Source: Caulobacter segnis
GTDB lineage: Bacteria; Pseudomonadota; Alphaproteobacteria; Caulobacterales; Caulobacteraceae
Assembly (NCBI RefSeq): GCF_003243465.1
Contig: NZ_QFQZ01000003.1
Span: forward strand, 60,028-124,027
Direction of reading: 5' to 3'
DNA: 64,000 nucleotides
How positions within the stretch are numbered: the stretch's first letter is position 1; the number at the start of each line of letters is the position of its first letter. Made by a program: the position numbers and the translations under genes. Positions 24,427 through 30,287 of the stretch are shown here, in pieces. Under the pieces are notes generated by a model. That model did not search any database. It saw nothing but the letters and a program-made list of their open reading frames with translations, and was not told the origin of the DNA.

Positions 24427-25056
24427 TCAGGGACGGGGCTCCAGGCGCGTGCGCACGCGGCCGTTCAGGATGACGCGGTCGCCCTTGTCCTTGACGCTGT
24501 AGGCGTTGGCGCGGGTGCTGGCGTTCGGGCCCGAGCCCGCCACGCCCGCGTCGCCGCTGACCTCGCCCGTGCGCATGTCGATCAGAGCGCGGGGGGCCTC
24601 GAACTCATAGCCCTCGCCATTGGTGATCTTCACGTCCTGGGTCAGAAGCAGGGTGTGGGCGGCTTCGCGATAGACGCCGCTCTGGGCGGTGGCCTGGCTG
24701 GCGTCCGCCTGGCCATAGCCGCGGATCAGGGTGGGGGCGTTGAGGCGGACGAGGTCCTCGTCCTTGGCGTCGCGCTCGGCGCGATCGGCGGTGATCAGGA
24801 ACGGACGACCGTCCTTCAGCACGCCGGTGAAGCGGGGCTTTTCGAGCAGCAGCGGGCTCGAGGACGCTTGGGTCTGCAGCCTGTTGGACGCCAGGCTTCG
24901 CCACGAGGCCTGGCCGACGACCGCTGCGCCGACCACGAGCGCGAACACCGCCAGGCCCAGGCGCAGCCGACGGACCGGCGCCCGGCGTCGATTGCGGGCC
25001 CGTTCTGCGGCGCTAGGAGTGGGGATGGCGGGGGCGCCTTCGGTCGTGGTGAGCAT
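24427..25056 (-). CDS. LptC-like bitopic protein, sphingolipid-locus paralogue
   Basis: This 209-residue protein has a basic N-terminal cytoplasmic stretch (residues 20-33, RARNRRRAPVRRLR), one transmembrane helix (about 34-50) and a periplasmic beta-jellyroll. The jellyroll has LptC/LptA-fold repeats: PRFTGVLKDGRPFLITADRA, VYREAAHTLLLTQDVKI and ALIDMRTGEVSGDAGVAG. LptC links the LptFG permease to the periplasmic LptA bridge. It is the first gene of the minus-strand unit that runs to cerR. With the LptF- and LptG-like pair at 10520-12795, the locus encodes three of the inner-membrane Lpt components. It corresponds to CCNA_01226 by position. Confidence 0.8.
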   Translation of the reverse strand: MLTTTEGAPAIPTPSAAERARNRRRAPVRRLRLGLAVFALVVGAAVVGQASWRSLASNRLQTQASSSPLLLEKPRFTGVLKDGRPFLITADRAERDAKDEDLVRLNAPTLIRGYGQADASQATAQSGVYREAAHTLLLTQDVKITNGEGYEFEAPRALIDMRTGEVSGDAGVAGSGPNASTRANAYSVKDKGDRVILNGRVRTRLEPRP

Positions 25057-25164
25057 TTGCGGCCATGGATAGTCCTCCGCCGCCGTTCGCCCAAGACCTT
25101 TGTTTCTCCCAGGGGGCCGTACATTGCGGAAAGCGCTGACCGTAGGCTCGGGCTTCGTAATGTA

Positions 25165-25183
25165 TCGACACTCACTGTGCCAA
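25165..25183. promoter_or_regulatory. Putative TetR operator in front of the sulfatase gene
   Basis: TCGACACTCACTGTGCCAA lies 39 bases upstream of the sulfatase start, between it and the divergent LptC-like gene. It differs at only four of 21 positions (including the following TA) from the palindrome in the dehalogenase/TetR intergenic region at 29250. The shared sequence suggests one regulator for both promoters. Confidence 0.6.
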
Positions 25184-25221
25184 TAGGTAGTGTTCTCGCC
25201 GCAACCGCGAGGGTGAAGGGC

Positions 25222-26874
25222 ATGAGGATCTCGAAGGTCATAGTCGGCGGGGTCCTGGCTCTTGGACTGAGCGCGGCCGCCGTGTGGTTCTTCCGCTTCG
25301 ACCTGATCATCCTCTATGCGCGCGCCAAGCAGCCGAGGATCGAGCCCTATCGCGCCATCGCCTGGACCCCGGGGCCGCAGGTCTCGCCGTCGGCGCAGCG
25401 CCCGCCCAACGTGGTGTTCATCCTCGCGGACGACCTTGGCTACAACGACATCACGCTGAACGGCGGCGGGGTCGCGGGCGGCGCGGTTCCAACGCCCGCC
25501 ATTGATTCGATCGCCCGGCAGGGCGTCACCTTCGCTAACGGCTATGCGGGCAACGCCACCTGCGCGCCGTCGCGGGCGGCGATCATGACCGGGCGCTACG
25601 CCACGCGCTTCGGCTTCGAGTTCACGCCGACGCCGGTCGCCTTCTCGCGCGTGGTCGGCGGCCATGCGGGCGACCCTCTGCATCCGTCGCGCTTCAACGC
25701 CGCCGAGGTCAAGAACACGCCCAAGGACGATAGCACCGAGGCCGTGCCCGCGACCGAGATCACCATCGCCGAGGCGCTGAAGACCCGCGGCTATCACACG
25801 GTCCATCTGGGCAAGTGGCACCTGGGCGGGGTGAAGGGCTCGCGGCCCGAGGACCAGGGCTTCGACGAGAGCCTGGGCTTCATGGCCGGCGCCTCGCTGT
25901 TCGCGCCGGTCGGCGATCCCTCGGTCGAGGAGTCGCGCCAGGACTTCGATCCGATCGACAAGTTCCTGTGGGGCGCGCTGCCCTATGCCGTCCAGTACAA
26001 TGGCGGTCCGCTGTTCCATCCGAACCGCTACATGACCGACTACCTGACCGACCAGGCGGTCGCGGCGATCGACGCCAACCGCAACCGTCCGTTCTTCCTC
26101 TACCTGGCCTACAACGCCGTCCACACGCCGCTGCAGGCCCCCAAGGCCGACTATGACGCCCTGTCGGGGATCAAGGATCATCGGCTGCGGGTCTATGGCG
26201 CCATGGTCCGCAACCTCGATCGCAATGTCGGGCGGGTGCTGCAGGCGCTGAAGGATCGCGGGCTGGACGACAACACCCTGGTGATCTTCACCTCGGACAA
26301 CGGCGGGGCCAACTATATCGGCCTGCCGGACATCAACCGGCCTTATCGCGGGTGGAAGGCGACGTTTTTCGAGGGCGGGATCAAGGCGCCATTCCTGCTG
26401 CGCTGGCCGGCCCAGCTCCCCGCCGGCGCGGTGTATCGCAGTCCCGTCGGCCACGTGGACATCTTCGCCACCGCAGCCGGCGCGGCTGGGGCCAGCCTTC
26501 CAAAGGACCGGGTGATCGATGGCGTCGACCTTGTCCCCTTCGTGAAGGGCCAGGCGAGCGGCGACCCGCACAAGGCGATGTACTGGCGCTCGGGACGCTA
26601 CAAGGTGGTGATGGCCGGCGGCTGGAAGCTGCAGGTGGCCCAGGAGCCGAACAAGGTCTGGCTGTTCGACATGGCCAATGACCCGACCGAGCGCCGGGAT
26701 CTGGCCAAGGCGCGTCCCGACAAGGTGCGGGAGCTTCAGGCGATCCTCGCTCAGCTTGATAGCCAGATGGTCAAGCCCGCCTGGCCGTCGTTGCTTTCGG
26801 GCGCGATCTATGTCGACCACCCGGGCGGCCAACCGGCCAAGCCAAGCGACGAGTACGTCTATTGGGACAATTGA
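25222..26874 (+). CDS. Type I sulfatase with N-terminal membrane anchor
   Basis: This is a 550-residue arylsulfatase-family enzyme. Residues 5-32 form a membrane anchor or uncleaved signal (VIVGGVLALGLSAAAVWFFR), then VVFILADDLGYND gives the calcium-binding Asp pair (70-71). The sulfatase motif C114-A-P-S-R is the target for formylglycine formation, and HLGKWHLGG carries the conserved Lys/His. Once modified, it hydrolyses a sulfate ester on the periplasmic side. The substrate is unknown; its regulon partner, a dehalogenase, does not decide it. It starts at ATG 25222, with GAAGG seven bases before. The next gene is the FGE that should activate it. Confidence 0.9.
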   Translation: MRISKVIVGGVLALGLSAAAVWFFRFDLIILYARAKQPRIEPYRAIAWTPGPQVSPSAQRPPNVVFILADDLGYNDITLNGGGVAGGAVPTPAIDSIARQGVTFANGYAGNATCAPSRAAIMTGRYATRFGFEFTPTPVAFSRVVGGHAGDPLHPSRFNAAEVKNTPKDDSTEAVPATEITIAEALKTRGYHTVHLGKWHLGGVKGSRPEDQGFDESLGFMAGASLFAPVGDPSVEESRQDFDPIDKFLWGALPYAVQYNGGPLFHPNRYMTDYLTDQAVAAIDANRNRPFFLYLAYNAVHTPLQAPKADYDALSGIKDHRLRVYGAMVRNLDRNVGRVLQALKDRGLDDNTLVIFTSDNGGANYIGLPDINRPYRGWKATFFEGGIKAPFLLRWPAQLPAGAVYRSPVGHVDIFATAAGAAGASLPKDRVIDGVDLVPFVKGQASGDPHKAMYWRSGRYKVVMAGGWKLQVAQEPNKVWLFDMANDPTERRDLAKARPDKVRELQAILAQLDSQMVKPAWPSLLSGAIYVDHPGGQPAKPSDEYVYWDN

Positions 26875-27890
26875 GGCCTTCCTGGGCGCCGGTCGTCGGG
26901 ATTGTCGGCGCGTTGCTGCTGGCCGCCTGCGGGCAGAAGGGGCCCAAGGCTTGCCTCATCGATCCGCCGACGCCCGATCCGGTCCATCCGGCGGCCGGCA
27001 TGATCCGGCTGCCGGGCGGTGACTTTCTGATGGGCGGCGCGCCGCTTCGGCCGGAGGAAGGGCCTCCCGCCCCGGTGCATGTGAACCCCTTCTGGATCGA
27101 CCGGACCGAGGTCACCAACGCCGCCTTCGCGCGCTTCGTCGCCGCCACGGGCTATCGGACGCTGGCCGAGCGCCCCCTGGACCCCGCCCACTATCCGCAT
27201 CTGTCGGCCCAGCAGCGACGGCCGGCCTCGCTGGTCTTCGTTGGCGCGAAGGCGGCGCGGAGCGACGATCCCTCTCAATGGTGGCGCGTGATCCCGGGCG
27301 CGGACTGGCGCCATCCCGACGGCCCCAGCTCGAACCTGCGCGGCAAGGACGCCTGGCCCGTCGTGCATATCGCCTGGCAGGACGCCATGGCCTACGCCCG
27401 CTGGCTGGGCCGCGACCTGCCGACCGAGGCGGAGTGGGAGTACGCCGCCCGGGGCGGCCTCGTCGCCAAGCGCTACGCCTGGGGCGACCAGCCACAGGAC
27501 GCCCGTCATCCTCGCGCCAACACCTGGCAAGGTGTCTTTCCGGCCCAGGACCTGGGCGAGGACGGCTTCAAGGCCAGCGCCGCGCCGGTCGGCTGCTTTC
27601 CGCCCAACGGTTACGGCCTCGTCGACATGGCCGGCAATGTCTGGGAGTGGACCAAGGACTGGTTCAAGCCGGGCCTGGAGCCGGCCAGCGTGATCGAGAC
27701 CGGCGGGCCGCCCGAGATCCGCGCCCTCGACCCTGACGAGCCGAATGTCGCCAAGCACGTGATCAAGGGCGGCTCATTCCTGTGCACGGACGACTACTGC
27801 TTCCGCTATCGGCCCGCGGCGCGCACGCCAGGGCCGCCCGACAGCGGCGCCTCGCACATCGGCTTCCGAACGGTGCTGAGGGAGCGCTAG
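26871..27890 (+). CDS. Formylglycine-generating enzyme, probable exported lipoprotein
   Basis: This FGE-sulfatase domain protein of about 339 residues activates sulfatases by oxidising the motif cysteine to formylglycine. It has GDFLMGG, FWIDRTEVTNAAFARFV, LPTEAEWEYAARGG, NVWEWTKDW and the copper-binding cysteine pair C305/C310 in SFLCTDDYCFRYRPAAR, matching the C336/C341 pair of human FGE. The N-terminus is a lipoprotein signal with a LAAC lipobox (C20), unusual because most bacterial FGEs are cytoplasmic. The start is a TTG, at 26871 (overlapping the sulfatase stop, TTGA) or at 26862. Its own stop overlaps the convergent DUF1330 gene. Confidence 0.88.
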   Translation: MRPSWAPVVGIVGALLLAACGQKGPKACLIDPPTPDPVHPAAGMIRLPGGDFLMGGAPLRPEEGPPAPVHVNPFWIDRTEVTNAAFARFVAATGYRTLAERPLDPAHYPHLSAQQRRPASLVFVGAKAARSDDPSQWWRVIPGADWRHPDGPSSNLRGKDAWPVVHIAWQDAMAYARWLGRDLPTEAEWEYAARGGLVAKRYAWGDQPQDARHPRANTWQGVFPAQDLGEDGFKASAAPVGCFPPNGYGLVDMAGNVWEWTKDWFKPGLEPASVIETGGPPEIRALDPDEPNVAKHVIKGGSFLCTDDYCFRYRPAARTPGPPDSGASHIGFRTVLRER

Positions 27891-28303
27891 AAGCCAGGCC
27901 CCGGCCGCGTCCGGATATTCAGCTGTCCGGCCAGCCCCGCCTTGCGGTGGTGCTCGATGGCGTGCATCTCCGGCGACATCGCCATGGCCTGGAAGGCGGC
28001 CAGGGACGGATATTCGGCCAGGGCGACGGCGTCCCAGGGCTCCTCGATCTCGCCGAGCAGCAGCCCGGTGACGGTTCCGCTGTAGCGTATGCGTCCGCCC
28101 AGGCCCTCGACCAGCTTGCGAACCGCCTCGCCGTAGCGGGCATAGGCCTCCTTGCCCGAAAGGTCGCTGTCGGAGCCGTCCGGGTACTGCGCCTTGTCGT
28201 GGAACTTCAGCAGGTTGACCATCACGAATGGCCCGTCCTCGGGCGCGCCGAAGAATTCGGCGATTTGCGGCGGTTCGGGGAAGACGGCGTTGACGACCTT
28301 CAT
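27887..28303 (-). CDS. DUF1330 domain protein
   Basis: The protein has 138 residues of the DUF1330 (dimeric alpha-beta barrel) family: GPFVMVNLLKFHDKAQYPDG, YARYGEAVRKLVEGLGGRI, WDAVALAEYPSLAAFQAMAM and a C-terminal GLAGQLNIRTRP. Similar proteins are often paired with hydrolases in catabolic clusters; the function is not known. Its ATG overlaps the stop of the haloalkane dehalogenase (ATGA), so it is co-translated with it. Confidence 0.85.
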   Translation of the reverse strand: MKVVNAVFPEPPQIAEFFGAPEDGPFVMVNLLKFHDKAQYPDGSDSDLSGKEAYARYGEAVRKLVEGLGGRIRYSGTVTGLLLGEIEEPWDAVALAEYPSLAAFQAMAMSPEMHAIEHHRKAGLAGQLNIRTRPGPGF

Positions 28304-29220
28304 GCCACCGCCTCCGGCTGGGGCAGGGATGCGACGACCTCGTCCAGCAGGGCGGCGATGTCCGTCGGCGCGTCCTCCTGGATGAAGTGCCCGCCCTTCA
28401 GCGTCACGGACTTGGATTTCCGGGCCGCCGGCACGCGGGCCTGGAAGATGGCCTCGCCGCCGCGCGTGATCGGATCGGCGTCCGAGAAGGCCGTCAGGAA
28501 CGGCTTGTCGAAGCGCTCGAGCACCTCCCACGCGGCCTTGTTCTCGGCGATCGAGGCGTGCTCGGGGGTGATCGGCACCAGGGCTGGAAACTGCCGCGCG
28601 CCTTCCTTGTAGCTTTCGTCCGGGAAGGGCGCGTCGTAGGCGGCGCGCTCGGCGTCCGACAGGTCGCGCGCCGTTCCTCCGTTCAGGATGAAGCCGATCG
28701 GCAGCTCCGGGGCGTTCTGGCTGAAGTTCAGCCAGGCCTCGAAGCCTTCGGTCTTGCCTTGGCCGATCGGCAGGCCGGTGTTGGAGACCACCACGGCGGC
28801 GAAGCGCTCGGGGAAGGCCGCCACCAGGCGCAGCCCGATCAGCCCGCCCCAGTCCTGGCAGAACAGGACGATGTCCTTCAGGTCGTTGCGAAGCAGCCAG
28901 TCGCTCATCCAGGCCACGTGCCGCTCATAGGTGTAGTCGGCGCGCTTGGCGGGCTTGTCCGAGCGGCCAAAGCCGACGAGGTCGGGCGCGATCGCGCGCC
29001 GGCCCTTGGCGACGAGCTCGGCGATCACCTTGCGATAGAGGTAGGCCCAGGACGGCTCGCCGTGCATCAGCAGGACGGGGCGCTGGTCCTTGGGACCTTC
29101 CTCGACGTGGTGGATGCGCAGACGCGTGCCGTCCGCGTCGGCGATCTCCGTATAACGGGGGGCGTAGGGCCAGTCGGCCAAGCCTTCGAACCGATCATCT
29201 GGCGTTCGCAGAACGTCCAT
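28300..29220 (-). CDS. Haloalkane dehalogenase (DhlA/HLD-I type)
   Basis: This 306-residue alpha/beta-hydrolase has dehalogenase hallmarks: LMHGEPSWAYLYRK (oxyanion loop with E55 and the halide-binding W58), APDLVGFGRSDKP, the nucleophile D123 in FCQDWGGLIGLR, and a C-terminal GGHFIQED histidine. The HGEP-S/T-W motif is that of the DhlA branch. It splits carbon-halogen bonds in the cytoplasm; some homologues act on other esters or epoxides, so activity needs testing. The start at 29220 follows AGGGAG. A TetR gene is divergent, with an operator between them at 29250. Confidence 0.87.
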   Translation of the reverse strand: MDVLRTPDDRFEGLADWPYAPRYTEIADADGTRLRIHHVEEGPKDQRPVLLMHGEPSWAYLYRKVIAELVAKGRRAIAPDLVGFGRSDKPAKRADYTYERHVAWMSDWLLRNDLKDIVLFCQDWGGLIGLRLVAAFPERFAAVVVSNTGLPIGQGKTEGFEAWLNFSQNAPELPIGFILNGGTARDLSDAERAAYDAPFPDESYKEGARQFPALVPITPEHASIAENKAAWEVLERFDKPFLTAFSDADPITRGGEAIFQARVPAARKSKSVTLKGGHFIQEDAPTDIAALLDEVVASLPQPEAVA

Positions 29221-29249
29221 GGCGTCACTCCCTGAGCAGGTCTTCATTA

Positions 29250-29268
29250 TTGACACTTAAAGTGCCAA
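29250..29268. promoter_or_regulatory. Palindromic operator between dehalogenase and TetR genes
   Basis: TTGACACTT-A-AAGTGCCAA is an inverted repeat with eight of nine arm positions matching. It sits 30 bases before the dehalogenase start and 90 before the TetR start. A near-identical element lies at 25165. It is the natural binding site for the divergently encoded TetR regulator. Confidence 0.7.
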
Positions 29269-29357
29269 TACATTGCGCTCTGTCAAGGAACCTCGCGCCC
29301 CGGTGGCTGGCGATTGTGCTCGTCGGAGGCTAAGCAGGAACCGGGAGGGTCTCGGAT

Positions 29358-29981
29358 TTGGACCGCGCGCATTATCTTCTGCCCCATTCGCTCGCCGATC
29401 AGCCTTCCGAGGACGGACGTCGCCGTCGCGGGCAGGACAGCCGCGCCCGGATCGTTCAGGCCATGCTGGACCTGGTCCGGGAGGGCCATGTCTCGCCCTC
29501 CGCCGAACTGGTGGCGGACCGCGCGGAGGTCGGCCTGCGCACGGTGTTCCGGCACTTCAAGGATCTCGAGAGCCTCTATCGGGAAATGTCCGGCGTGATC
29601 GAGGCCGAGCTGATGGCCTTGGCCGAGACCCCGTTTCGGTCCAACGCCTGGCGCGAGCGGGTGCTTGAACTGGTCGAGCGGCGGGGTTGGGCTTACGAGC
29701 GGATCGCGCCCTTCAAGCGCGCCTCGGAGGTTCACAGGCATCAGTCGCAAGCCTTGGCCGAGGACAACGCCAAGTTCGTCGCGGTGACGCGCGACATCCT
29801 CAGGCGCGAACTGCCCAGCGCCGTGTCCGGCGACCAAGTCCTTTTCGAAGCCATCGACTTGCTGCTGAGCTTCGACGCCTGGCGACGGCTTCGCCACGAC
29901 CAGGCGCTTACGCAGGCCGCGACGACGGACGTTTTGAAGCTGATGATCGCGGCGCTGCTTGATCGTGCGACCGGCGCCTGA
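29358..29981 (+). CDS. TetR-family regulator of the dehalogenase/sulfatase cluster
   Basis: This 207-residue repressor has an N-terminal helix-turn-helix: RARIVQAMLDLVREGHV, then ELVADRAEVGLRTVFRHFKD (the recognition helix with the TetR-typical VFRHF), then LESLYREM. The C-terminal ligand domain is all-helical, ending LLDRATGA. The start is a TTG at 29358 preceded by GGGAGG. It is transcribed away from the haloalkane dehalogenase with a palindrome between them, the usual layout of a local repressor. The duplicate operator before the sulfatase suggests it controls that gene pair too. Confidence 0.85.
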   Translation: MDRAHYLLPHSLADQPSEDGRRRRGQDSRARIVQAMLDLVREGHVSPSAELVADRAEVGLRTVFRHFKDLESLYREMSGVIEAELMALAETPFRSNAWRERVLELVERRGWAYERIAPFKRASEVHRHQSQALAEDNAKFVAVTRDILRRELPSAVSGDQVLFEAIDLLLSFDAWRRLRHDQALTQAATTDVLKLMIAALLDRATGA

Positions 29982-30287
29982 GGCGTTTCCGGTGTGGGAG
30001 CCGGCCGAGGCTGCTCAATTCCCCGGCCGGCGGACAAGCGATGGGAGAACCGGATCGTTGCCCTGCGATAGAGTGACGTCGCCACGGCGCGCCACCCTCC
30101 ATCGATCGTTCGCATTCGAGCGATCTGATTTTCGAAGCTGTTCGTTCTAGCGGCCGGACGCGGGTCCTGACACCGAGTGTCAGCAGGCCCGTTCGCGCGG
30201 CTTGCCAGCTTGCGCTGGAACGCCGAAGTTTCGCGGACGTTGTCGTCGCCTGGGCGGGCAAGCGCCACTACGTCCCGAGGAGCTCCC
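29982..30287. other. Intergenic region before egtB-egtD with a 17-bp palindrome
   Basis: This 306-base gap holds no convincing gene. At 30167-30183 it contains the perfect inverted repeat CTGACAC-CGA-GTGTCAG. I see no clear promoter hexamers. An AGGAG ribosome site lies seven bases before the egtB-egtD start. Confidence 0.5.
30167..30183. promoter_or_regulatory. Perfect 17-bp palindrome upstream of egtB-egtD
   Basis: CTGACAC-CGA-GTGTCAG has seven-base perfect arms and lies 105 bases before the start codon. It shares the TGACAC half-site core with the 25165/29250 operators but has a three-base rather than a five-base spacer. It may therefore bind a different regulator. Confidence 0.45.

Noticed and set aside
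24427..26832. Long minus-strand frame running over the sulfatase gene into LptC
   Set aside because: The LptC family match occupies only its end (from 25056); the rest is antisense to the conserved sulfatase.
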